DNA from: Thauera sp. GDN1
GTDB lineage: Bacteria > Pseudomonadota > Gammaproteobacteria > Burkholderiales > Rhodocyclaceae
Direction: 5' to 3'
Assembly: GCF_029223545.1 (NCBI RefSeq)
Contig: NZ_CP097870.1
Span: 3,348,001-3,412,000, forward strand
Length of the DNA stretch: 64,000 nt
Shown here: in pieces, positions 53,367 to 61,510 of the stretch
Layout of the letters: each line of letters begins with the position of its first letter
Position numbering within the stretch: position 1 is the stretch's first letter
Notes under the pieces: generated by a model
The model's input: only the letters and a program-made list of their open reading frames with translations
Databases searched by the model: none
What the model was told of the DNA's origin: nothing
Translations under genes and position numbers: made by a program

Positions 53367-54599
53367 TCAGAAAGACATCGAATACTGCGCGCCGAGGATC
53401 CAGACACTGGAGTCGTATTCGCCGATAACGACGCCCTTCCTCGTATCTCCGTTGTTGATCTTCGTATCGTCAACATAGAGGTAGGCAACGCCCATATCGA
53501 GCGTCGAAGCCTTGCTCGGCTTCCACTGACCGCCGAAGGAGAACCAGATGCGATCGTTATCGGGCAGCGCGGTTAGGCGCTTCTCGGCGCTCTTGACCGG
53601 AGTCTCGTCGAACGCCACGCCAAACTTGAGTTTCCAAGCGTCATTCAACTGATAGTTGGCTCCGAGCGCGACACGCCAAGTGTCTTGATAGTCGGTGTCG
53701 AGCACATCGACCGCCATCCCCTGAGGAACGATGTCGACCCTGTCGATACTGCTCCAGCCTGTCCACGAAACATCGCCCAGCAACTCCCACTTCGGGTCAA
53801 TCCGGTGGGCAACACTAAAGATGAACGTGTCAGGCAACTCGACACTCGCGCTTGCGGGGGGATTCATCAACACCCTGCCAGAGCTATCGACGGTAAGGCT
53901 CCCTTCGAGGTCGTGCTTAATCTTGGATCGATACGAAACACCAACCTTCGTCACATCGGAAACACTGAACAACGCACCGACGTTCCAACCCCAAGAACTA
54001 TCGTCCGCCTCGAGTGTTCCCAATGGGGCCAGAGGACTGAGAGCAACACGTTTGACATATTCAACATCCATTTTCTGCCAGTTCAAACCGAAGCCCAGCG
54101 AAACCTTGTCATTCACCCGCCAGGCAATCGATGGGTTGATGTTGATCGTCCTGATGTCGAACTTGACCGAATGCGCCGCTCCAACCCAATCATTGTTGTA
54201 CTCGGTCACCAGGCCGAAGGGCGCGCCCATGCCGATACCGACATAAAGATCCTTGTCCAGGGCCCACGAAAGATAGGCGTTCGGCAGCGCGGCCCAATCG
54301 CCCGCATCTTGCGCATTCGCCGTCAGGAACCCCGTCCGGGAACCCTGATTCGTAAACTTGAAGCTCGGCCGCACCAGTGACAGCCCCGCCGACACCTCGC
54401 GCGCCTGCAACTGCGTCATGCCGGCCGGGTTGAAGTAGATCGTGCTGGCGTTCTCGGCCACCGCGGCCGAACCGGCGTAGGCGTTGCCGATGCCGCTCGC
54501 GTTCTGTTCCAGAAGCTGGAAGCCGGCGGCGGAGGCGCTGCCGCTGGCAAGTGCCAGCAGGGCTGCGGGAAGCAGGCGGGCGATCATGGTCTTCTGCAT
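53367..54599 (-). CDS. Outer-membrane long-chain fatty acid transport protein, FadL family
   Basis: A 410-residue beta-barrel porin for hydrophobic substrates. The signal peptide is residues 1 to about 25 (MQKTMIARLLPAALLALASG onward, ending ASA). The mature N-terminus AGFQLLEQNASGIGNAYAGSAAVAENAS is the FadL hatch with the conserved NxxGxGxAxxG-type motif, and INPSIAWRVNDKVSLGFGLNWQ is a typical strand. The C-terminus ends in Phe as expected for barrel assembly. GAGAGGAG precedes the ATG at 54599. The middle of the gene (about 53400-54330) is less GC-rich and uses codons unlike its neighbours. A 219-bp gap to fadJ holds no evident element. Confidence 0.92.
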   Translation of the reverse strand: MQKTMIARLLPAALLALASGSASAAGFQLLEQNASGIGNAYAGSAAVAENASTIYFNPAGMTQLQAREVSAGLSLVRPSFKFTNQGSRTGFLTANAQDAGDWAALPNAYLSWALDKDLYVGIGMGAPFGLVTEYNNDWVGAAHSVKFDIRTININPSIAWRVNDKVSLGFGLNWQKMDVEYVKRVALSPLAPLGTLEADDSSWGWNVGALFSVSDVTKVGVSYRSKIKHDLEGSLTVDSSGRVLMNPPASASVELPDTFIFSVAHRIDPKWELLGDVSWTGWSSIDRVDIVPQGMAVDVLDTDYQDTWRVALGANYQLNDAWKLKFGVAFDETPVKSAEKRLTALPDNDRIWFSFGGQWKPSKASTLDMGVAYLYVDDTKINNGDTRKGVVIGEYDSSVWILGAQYSMSF

Positions 54600-54818
54600 T
54601 TCGGGTCTCCTCTCTTTACGATCAAAAATGCCCCGGCTTCTTCCGGTGGCGTGCCTGGCACCTTTCATCTCAAGCCGCACCCCGGCGCCCTGGGGGAGTG
54701 CGACTGATTGCTGCAAACCTTCGCTCGTCCTGCCCCGTCGCGCCATTTCCTGCAGCGGCGGATCCATTCATGTCACGGCACGATGCTTGCGCACCATCCG
54801 GCACCCCACAGGGCAAGC

Positions 54819-56852
54819 CTATTGAGGTTTTCCCTCACTGCGGCGGTAGTGCAACGGCCCGCCCGTATGCGGCGCGAAGCCGGTGCCGAAGATCACGCCG
54901 GCATCGGCGAGGTCGGCATCGGCCACCACCCCCTGGCCCACGCAGCGCTGCGTGGCGGCGAGCAAGGGCGCGAGCACGCGCTCGGCCAGTCCGGCGGGAA
55001 TCGGTGGGGGCGCTTGCGGCCGGCGCGTGCCCGGCAGCCTGCCCCGCAGCCCCGCGAGCAGGCCGTGCCTGGCCTCGTCGCCTCCCTTGACCGCCTTGCC
55101 ATCGACCCAGCGGTAATAGCCCTCCCCGCTCTTGCGGCCGAGCTTGCCTTCGGCGACCAGCCTCAGCAGCCGTGCGGGCGGCTCGGCGCCCTCCCCCGCC
55201 AGCGCCTTGCCGGCAGCCACGGCGATGTCCAGGCCCACGGTGTCGACCAACTCCACCGGCCCCATCGGCATGCCGAAGGCGACCAGCGCGGCATCCACCG
55301 TCTCGGGCGCGATGCCTTCCTCGACACAGCGCAGCGCCTCGAGCATGTAGGGACCGAGCACCGCATTGACCAGGAAGCCGGGCGCGCTCCTGACTGGTAG
55401 CGGCAGCTTGTCGATGCGGCGCACGAAGCCGGTGGCGCGGCGCAGCACCTCGGCGTCGGTGGCCTCGCCCTGCACCACCTCGACCAGCGGCAGCATCGGC
55501 ACCGGGTTGAAGAAGTGGATGCCGACCAGGCGCGCCGGGTCCTTCAGCGCGGTGGCGATGTCCTCGAGACGCAGGCTGGAGGTGTTGGTGGCGAGCACGG
55601 CATCCGGCTTCGCGCGCGCCTCGAGGCCGGCGAACAGCGCGCGCTTGGCGTCCAGGTTCTCGAAGATCGCCTCGATGATCAGGTCGGCGCGCGCCACGCC
55701 GTGGCCCTGCGGGTCGGGGATCAGGCGGTCGAGGGCGAAGCGCACCTGCCTGGCGTCCCCCTTGTGGCGGCGCTCGAAGAGCTTGGCGGCGCGCTCGATG
55801 GCGGGCGCGATGCGCTCGACCGACTGGTCCTGCAGCGTCACCGTCATGCCGCGCAGCGCGCACACCGCGGCGATGTCGCCGCCCATCACGCCGGCGCCGA
55901 CCACATGCACGCGGCGGGGCGCGAAGTCGCTGTCCTTGCCGAAGGCCTTCAGGCGCTCCTGCAGGTGGAAGACGCGCACCAGGTTGCGCGCGGTCGGCGA
56001 ACTGAAGATGGCATCGAGCGAGGACGGGTCGGAGGCTGGAACATCCAGCGCATTGCCGCGGTATTTCTCCCAGATGTCGACGATCGCGAACGGCGCCGGG
56101 TAGTTGGTGCGACTGAGCTTGCGTGCGGCCTGGGCACGGGCCTTGTCGGCGACGACCTTGCGCAGCGGGCCGTTCATGGCCCAGCGCATGGCGCGTTCCT
56201 GTGCCGGCAGCTTTCTCGCCGTGCCGCCGCCGAGCGCCACGATGCGAGCGGCGGATTCCATCACCCGCGCCGGCACGCAGTCGTCGGCCAGGCCGAGGTG
56301 CTTGGCCTTCTTCGCGTCGACGCTCTTGCCGGTCAGCATCAGATCCATCGCCGCGGCCGGGCCGATGAGCGCGGGCAGGCGCAGCATGCCGCCCCAACCG
56401 GGGACGATGCCTAGCATGACCTCGGGCAGCGCGAGTTTGGTGCCCGGCTCGTCGACCACGATGCGGTGGCGGCAGGCGAGCGCGAGTTCCAGGCCGCCGC
56501 CCATGCAGTGGCCGCGGATCAGCGCCAGCGTCGGGTAGGACACGGCGGCCAGGCGCTTGAACAGCGTCCAGCCGCGCTCGACCAGCGCACGGGCGGCAAG
56601 CACTGAATCCAGCTGCGAGAACTCCTCGATGTCGGCGCCGGCGATGAAGCCCGCCGGCTTGGCCGAGGCGATCACCAGCGCCTTGGGCGGTGCGGCGTCG
56701 AGCGCGTCGAGCACGCGGGCGAATTCGCTCATCACCTCGGACGACAGCACGTTCGCGCTCGCGTCCGCCTTGTCGAGGTCCAGCCAGGCCAGGCCGCTGT
56801 CTTCACGGCGCAGGCGCCAGTGCTTCCAGTTCCGTTCCATGTTAGCGCTCAT
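54819..56852 (-). CDS. fadJ: FadJ/FadB-type enoyl-CoA hydratase/3-hydroxyacyl-CoA dehydrogenase
   Basis: A 677-residue multifunctional beta-oxidation protein with the crotonase domain first. AGFIAGADIEEFSQL and IRGHCMGGGLELALACRHRIV form the hydratase oxyanion hole, with ALPEVMLGIVPGWGGMLRLP carrying the catalytic Glu. The dehydrogenase domain follows, with VHVVGAGVMGGDIAAVCALRG (NAD site) and LVGIHFFNPVPMLPLVEVV (catalytic His/Glu). The ATG overlaps the thiolase stop as TGATG. The symbol fadJ fits the fadI-fadJ order; whether its true role equals E. coli FadJ is not shown. Confidence 0.9.
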   Translation of the reverse strand: MSANMERNWKHWRLRREDSGLAWLDLDKADASANVLSSEVMSEFARVLDALDAAPPKALVIASAKPAGFIAGADIEEFSQLDSVLAARALVERGWTLFKRLAAVSYPTLALIRGHCMGGGLELALACRHRIVVDEPGTKLALPEVMLGIVPGWGGMLRLPALIGPAAAMDLMLTGKSVDAKKAKHLGLADDCVPARVMESAARIVALGGGTARKLPAQERAMRWAMNGPLRKVVADKARAQAARKLSRTNYPAPFAIVDIWEKYRGNALDVPASDPSSLDAIFSSPTARNLVRVFHLQERLKAFGKDSDFAPRRVHVVGAGVMGGDIAAVCALRGMTVTLQDQSVERIAPAIERAAKLFERRHKGDARQVRFALDRLIPDPQGHGVARADLIIEAIFENLDAKRALFAGLEARAKPDAVLATNTSSLRLEDIATALKDPARLVGIHFFNPVPMLPLVEVVQGEATDAEVLRRATGFVRRIDKLPLPVRSAPGFLVNAVLGPYMLEALRCVEEGIAPETVDAALVAFGMPMGPVELVDTVGLDIAVAAGKALAGEGAEPPARLLRLVAEGKLGRKSGEGYYRWVDGKAVKGGDEARHGLLAGLRGRLPGTRRPQAPPPIPAGLAERVLAPLLAATQRCVGQGVVADADLADAGVIFGTGFAPHTGGPLHYRRSEGKPQ

Positions 56853-58132
56853 CACACCGTCTCCACCAGCATCGCCCCGCCCTGCCCGCCGCCGATGCAG
56901 ATCGATGCCAGGCCGCGCCCGCCGCCCTTGCGGCGCAGCACGTGGAGCAGGTGAAGCACGATGCGCGCACCGCTCGCGCCCACCGGATGGCCGAGCGCAA
57001 CCGCGCCGCCATCCACGTTGAGACGCGAAGCCTCGGGCGCGCCCGGCGCATCCACCCCGAAATGTTCCCGGCAGTAGGCATCGTCCTCGAAGGCGCGCAG
57101 ACAGGCGATGACCTGGGCGGCGAACGCCTCGTTGAGTTCCCAGGCGTCGAGATCATTCGGCGCCAGACCGTGGCGCTGCAGGATGGGCATCGCCGCGTGC
57201 ACCGGGCCGAGCCCCATCTGGTCGGGCGCGAGCCCAGCCCACTGGCTGTCGATGATGCGGCCGAGCGGCTGCAGGCCGTGGCGCTCGACCGCCTCCTCCG
57301 CGGCAAGGATCAGCCAGGCGGCGCCGTCGGTGATCTGCGAGCTGTTGCCTGGGGTGACGCGGCCGTACTTCTTGTCGAAGAAAGGCTTCAACTTGGCCAG
57401 GCTGGCCATCGAGGAATCGCGCCGCACGCCGTCGTCGGCCGCGTACACCCGGCCGTCACGGTCGATCAGCGGAACGATCTCGGCGGCGTAATGGCCGGCG
57501 TCCTGCCCGGCGCACACGCGGCGGTGGCTGTCGACGGCGAAGGCGTCCATGTCCTCGCGCGTGATGCCGAACTTCCACGCCAGGTTCTCGGCGGTCTGGC
57601 CCATCAGCTGGCCGACGATCGGGTCGGTGAGGCCCTTCATGATGCCGATCACCGGGGCGAGATGGCCCAGGCGGAAGGTCTTCAGCATCGCCAGCTTGTC
57701 TCCGGTCGTCTTCGCCGCGTACCAGCCGGCAAGCCAGCGCACCATCCGCTCTGAGAACAGCAAGGGCGCGTGCGACAGTGCATCCACGCCGCCGGCGAGC
57801 ACGAGCTGGCTGCGGCCGCACTGGATGTTGGCGATCGCGGAATCGATCGCCTGCATGCCGGAAGCGCAGTTGCGCATCACCGTCCACCCCGGCACCGCGT
57901 TGCCGCAGCCCAGGCGCAGGGCGACCACACGGCCGATATTGACCTCGTCCGGCGAGGGGCTGGCGCAGCCGAGGATGAGCTCGTCGAGCCGATCGGGGGC
58001 GAAGGGCTGGCGCATCAGCAGCGCGCGACCCGCGGCAGTGGCGAGGTCGGACGCGGTGAAGGGCCCGGGCCCGTTGTGCGCCTTCAGGAAGGGCGTACGT
58101 GCGCCATCGACGATGTAGACGGTCCTGCTCAT
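56852..58132 (-). CDS. fadI: Acetyl-CoA acetyltransferase (FadI-type thiolase)
   Basis: A 426-residue thiolase, longer than the other one in the cluster, as is usual for FadI/trifunctional-beta type. VMRNCASGMQAIDSAIANIQ has the nucleophilic Cys, NVDGGAVALGHPVGASGARI the base His and LASICIGGGQGGAMLVE the second Cys. A roughly 20-residue insertion (FEDDAYCREHFGVDAPGAPE) precedes the His motif. It overlaps fadE upstream (ATGA) and fadJ downstream (TGATG), so the three are translated as one unit. Confidence 0.92.
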   Translation of the reverse strand: MSRTVYIVDGARTPFLKAHNGPGPFTASDLATAAGRALLMRQPFAPDRLDELILGCASPSPDEVNIGRVVALRLGCGNAVPGWTVMRNCASGMQAIDSAIANIQCGRSQLVLAGGVDALSHAPLLFSERMVRWLAGWYAAKTTGDKLAMLKTFRLGHLAPVIGIMKGLTDPIVGQLMGQTAENLAWKFGITREDMDAFAVDSHRRVCAGQDAGHYAAEIVPLIDRDGRVYAADDGVRRDSSMASLAKLKPFFDKKYGRVTPGNSSQITDGAAWLILAAEEAVERHGLQPLGRIIDSQWAGLAPDQMGLGPVHAAMPILQRHGLAPNDLDAWELNEAFAAQVIACLRAFEDDAYCREHFGVDAPGAPEASRLNVDGGAVALGHPVGASGARIVLHLLHVLRRKGGGRGLASICIGGGQGGAMLVETV

Positions 58133-60615
58133 GCCGCCACCTGTTGCGCCGGCGAACGCGCGGGCATGGCCTGGGCCGCGGCCTGGAGGCCGAGGTCGTA
58201 GGGGAAGTCATCGACGCGGATCACCTTGTCGCGCAGCGTGTTGCGACGCTCGACGAGCGCGTAGTCCTGCTCGCTGATCACGCCGGCCTGCCGCGCCATG
58301 CGCCAGATCTCGTCGACGTCGCCGGAGGCGAGGATCTTCGGATCGAAGCGGCCCTGGCGGCGGGCCTCCCTGAGCTTGGCTTCCACAGGCTCGGCTGCGA
58401 TCGTGGCGGCGAGCGCAGCCTCCAGCGCACCGATCGGCTCCTCGACGTCGGCGGGCAGATGCACGTCCGAAGTCAGACGGTCGCGCGTCGGCGAGGGCTC
58501 GAGCAACAGCGCGGCGACCTGGTGGCCGAGCCTGTCCGACGGGACGACGTAGGGCCGGCCGAGCGGGAACACCACCACGTGGCGCAGCACGACGGCGAAG
58601 AGCTTGTTCGGGAAGTTGGCGATCACGCCCTCGAAGGCCTGCTGGATGCGGAACATGCAGTCCCAGATCGCCCAGTGCATCAGCGGCGCGTCGGCGGTCT
58701 GACGGCCTTCGGCCTCGAAGCGCTTGAGCGTGGCGGTGGCGAGATACATCAGCGACAGGATGTCGCCAAGCCGCGCGGAGAGCTTTTCCTTGCGCTTGAG
58801 CGCCCCGCCCATGGTGCCCATCGAGATGTCGGCGATGAAGGCGAAAGCGGCCGAGAAGCGGGTCAGCTGCTGGTAATAGCGCCGCGTCTCCGGCGCGACG
58901 TCCGCGGGCACGCCGACGAAGTGCGAACCGGTCAGGCCCATGATCAGCGCACGCGCGGCGTTCGAGACGGTGAAGCCGACATGGCCCCACAGCGCCTGGT
59001 CGAAGGCGACCAGGTCGCCGGCCTGCGCGGCGTGCATCTCCTTCAGCACATGGGGATGGCAGCGGATCGCACCCTGGCCGAACAGGATCAGGCTGCGGGT
59101 GAGGATGTTTGCGCCTTCTACCGTGATGCCGACCGGGATCTGCTGGTAGGCGCGGCCGATGAAGTTCTGCGGACCGAGGCAGATGCCCTTGCCGCCGACC
59201 ACGTCCATGCCGTCGTTCACCGTCTGGCGGGCGCGTTCGGTGACGTGGTACTTGACGATCGCCGACACCACGGAGGGCTTCTCGCCGAGGTCGATCGCCC
59301 CCGCGGTCATCACGCGCGCGGCGTCGCTCAGGTAGGTGTTGGCGCCGATGCGGGTCAGCGCCTCCTCCACGCCCTCGAAGCGGCCGATCGCGGTCTTGAA
59401 CTGGTAGCGCACGCGGGCATAGGCGCCGACGGCACGCGCGACCATCTTCTGCATGCCGGTGTTGGAGCCGGGCAGCGAGATGCTGCGCCCGGCCGCCAGG
59501 CACTCCATCAGCATGCGCCAGCCCTGGCCGGCCATCTTCGGCCCGCCGATGATGAAGTCGAGCGGCACGAACACATCCTTGCCGCGCACCGGGCCGTTCA
59601 TCCACACCGCGTTGAGCGGGAAGTGGCGGCGGCCGATGTCCACGCCGGGGTGGTCGTGCGGGATCAGCGCGCAGGTGATGCCGAGGACGTCCTCACCGCC
59701 GAGCAGGCGCTCGGGGTCGTAGAGGTGGAAGGCGAGGCCGAACACGGTGCACACCGGAGCAAGCGTGATGTAGCGCTTGTCGAAGCTCACGCGCATGCCG
59801 AGCACTTCCTCGCCGTTCCACATGCCCCTGCACACCACGCCGGCATCCGGGATCGACGCGGCATCCGAGCCCGCCCACGGGCTGGTGAGCGCGAAGGCCG
59901 GGATGTCCTCGCCGCACGCGAGCCGCGGCAGGTATTGCTGCTTCTGCTCGGGCGTGCCGTAATGCAGCAGCAGCTCGGCCGGGCCGAGGGAATTGGGCAC
60001 CATCACGCTGACCGCCGGCGCCGACGAGCGCGTCGACAGCTTGGTGACGACCTGCGAGTGGGCGAACGCCGAGAAACCCTTGCCGCCGTATTCCTTCGGA
60101 ATGATCATGCCGAGGAAGCCCTTGGCCTTGATGTAGTGCCAGACCTCGGCGGGCATGTCGCCGTGCTGGGTGCATTCCCAGTCGCGAGTGAGGCGGCAGA
60201 GCTCGTCGGTCTCGTTGTCGAGGAAGGCCTGCTCCTCGGGGGTGAGCCTGGGCCAGGGATAGGCTTGCAGCTTGTTCCAGTCGGGTCGGCCGGCGAAGAG
60301 TTCGCCTTCCCACCACACCGTGCCGGCCTCGAGCGCGTCGCGCTCGGTCTGCGACATGGTCGGCAGCGCGGCGCGGAATGCCCGGAAGATCGGCGCCGTG
60401 ACACGGCTGCGGCGCACCGAGTCGATCAGGAAAACCGCCATCGCGCCGCCGAAGGCGAGCATCGCCAGCAGCGTCCACCCGAATCCCCAGCCACCTGCCC
60501 AGCCGGCGGCCAGCAACCAGGCCAATCCCGCCGCCAGCCAGGCAAAAAGAGGCGCTCGCCCGTAGGCGAGCGCACCTGCCAAGGGAGGGAGGGAAAGCAG
60601 TACGATCCAGATCAT
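58129..60615 (-). CDS. fadE: Acyl-CoA dehydrogenase, FadE type
   Basis: An 828-residue flavoprotein catalysing the first oxidation of acyl-CoA. Two or three N-terminal membrane segments (about residues 3-66) mark the FadE type, unlike soluble 380-residue dehydrogenases; E. coli FadE has 814. The core shows GFLGMIIPKEYGGKGFSAFAH, ALTSPWAGSDAASIPDAGVV (flavin/substrate region) and VVGGKGICLGPQNFIGRAYQ. The ATG at 60615 follows the TetR gene by 51 bp and its stop overlaps fadI, which suggests one transcript tetR-fadE-fadI-fadJ. Confidence 0.93.
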   Translation of the reverse strand: MIWIVLLSLPPLAGALAYGRAPLFAWLAAGLAWLLAAGWAGGWGFGWTLLAMLAFGGAMAVFLIDSVRRSRVTAPIFRAFRAALPTMSQTERDALEAGTVWWEGELFAGRPDWNKLQAYPWPRLTPEEQAFLDNETDELCRLTRDWECTQHGDMPAEVWHYIKAKGFLGMIIPKEYGGKGFSAFAHSQVVTKLSTRSSAPAVSVMVPNSLGPAELLLHYGTPEQKQQYLPRLACGEDIPAFALTSPWAGSDAASIPDAGVVCRGMWNGEEVLGMRVSFDKRYITLAPVCTVFGLAFHLYDPERLLGGEDVLGITCALIPHDHPGVDIGRRHFPLNAVWMNGPVRGKDVFVPLDFIIGGPKMAGQGWRMLMECLAAGRSISLPGSNTGMQKMVARAVGAYARVRYQFKTAIGRFEGVEEALTRIGANTYLSDAARVMTAGAIDLGEKPSVVSAIVKYHVTERARQTVNDGMDVVGGKGICLGPQNFIGRAYQQIPVGITVEGANILTRSLILFGQGAIRCHPHVLKEMHAAQAGDLVAFDQALWGHVGFTVSNAARALIMGLTGSHFVGVPADVAPETRRYYQQLTRFSAAFAFIADISMGTMGGALKRKEKLSARLGDILSLMYLATATLKRFEAEGRQTADAPLMHWAIWDCMFRIQQAFEGVIANFPNKLFAVVLRHVVVFPLGRPYVVPSDRLGHQVAALLLEPSPTRDRLTSDVHLPADVEEPIGALEAALAATIAAEPVEAKLREARRQGRFDPKILASGDVDEIWRMARQAGVISEQDYALVERRNTLRDKVIRVDDFPYDLGLQAAAQAMPARSPAQQVAA

Positions 60616-60666
60616 TTTCGGTCAGCTCCTGTTGCCGGCCGCGCGATCAGCGCCGGCCGATCGAAA

Positions 60667-61356
60667 TCAGTCCGTGGTTTCCTGCTGCGGCAGCTCTGGC
60701 AGCGGCGCGCGCAGACCGCCGAGCAGGAAGCTCATCAGCCGCGGCAGCAGGCGCTGCGGGTCGTCGTCGGCCGCGGACAGGTCGGCCAGTTCGTACAGCC
60801 CGCCCAGCCCCGAGATCGCGAACGCCATCGCCCCGGTCATGAAGTGGAAGCGCCACAGGATCTCGGCACGCGGCACTTCGGGCAGCGCGGCGAACAGCGC
60901 ACCAAGGAAGCGATCCATCACCTCCGTGTATTCCTCGGCGAGGAACTGGCGGACGAAGGCATTGGGTTCGCTGTAGGTGCGGGCGAGCAGGCGCATGAAG
61001 AGGCGCCCGCCGTGCTCGGTGTCGGCCGCCATGCGCAGCGCGGTGCCGAAGAAGGCCTCCACGATGCGGCTGGGCTTGACCGGCGCACCGCCGGCCTCGG
61101 CCTCGAGGTGGTCGAGCTCGAGCAGACGCTCCGCGTTCAGCACGGTCAGGCGGCGGCGGAACACCGCCTGCACCAGCGCATCCTTGCTGCCGAAGTGGTA
61201 ATTGACCGCAGCGAGGTTGGCGTTGGCCGCGCTGGTGATCATGCGCATCGAGGTGCCGTCGAAACCATGCTCGACGAACAGCTGCTCGGCCGCATCGAGG
61301 ATGCGGTCGCGGGTGTCCTGAGTAGTCGGAGGCGTCGAGGGCGGGGTGGCGGTCAT
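60667..61356 (-). CDS. TetR family transcriptional regulator (PsrA/FadR-like)
   Basis: A 229-residue repressor. The N-terminal helix-turn-helix spans about residues 15-62: TRDRILDAAEQLFVEHGFDG followed by TSMRMITSAANANLAAVNYHFGSKD. The C-terminal domain, about 170 residues, is the ligand-binding part and includes LMRLLARTYSEPN and FHFMTGAMAFAISGLG. Its gene lies first in a probable beta-oxidation operon and is preceded by a PsrA-like palindrome, so control by long-chain acyl-CoA or fatty acid is likely. PsrA identity is inferred from context. Confidence 0.85.
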   Translation of the reverse strand: MTATPPSTPPTTQDTRDRILDAAEQLFVEHGFDGTSMRMITSAANANLAAVNYHFGSKDALVQAVFRRRLTVLNAERLLELDHLEAEAGGAPVKPSRIVEAFFGTALRMAADTEHGGRLFMRLLARTYSEPNAFVRQFLAEEYTEVMDRFLGALFAALPEVPRAEILWRFHFMTGAMAFAISGLGGLYELADLSAADDDPQRLLPRLMSFLLGGLRAPLPELPQQETTD

Positions 61357-61370
61357 CGCGGCACATGATT

Positions 61371-61398
61371 CAAACGTTCGTTTTAATCATACGTTTTC
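61371..61398. promoter_or_regulatory. PsrA-like operator upstream of the TetR gene
   Basis: CAAAC-GTTC-GTTTT (61371-61384) fits the known PsrA-type palindrome G/CAAAC-N4-GTTTG/C except at the last base. A further half-site CGTTTTC follows at 61392-61398. It is 15 nt from the regulator's start codon in the divergent gap to the ABC exporter gene, placing it well for self-control of the tetR-fad operon. Confidence 0.55.
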
Positions 61399-61510
61399 TT
61401 TATGCTCTGTCAAGCGCAACTGATGGAAAAGGACCTGCATCCGCGCAGCGTTTGACTCGCCACCGCAGCCACAACAGAATCGGGCGCCCTCCCGCCTCCG
61501 CAGACTTCCG

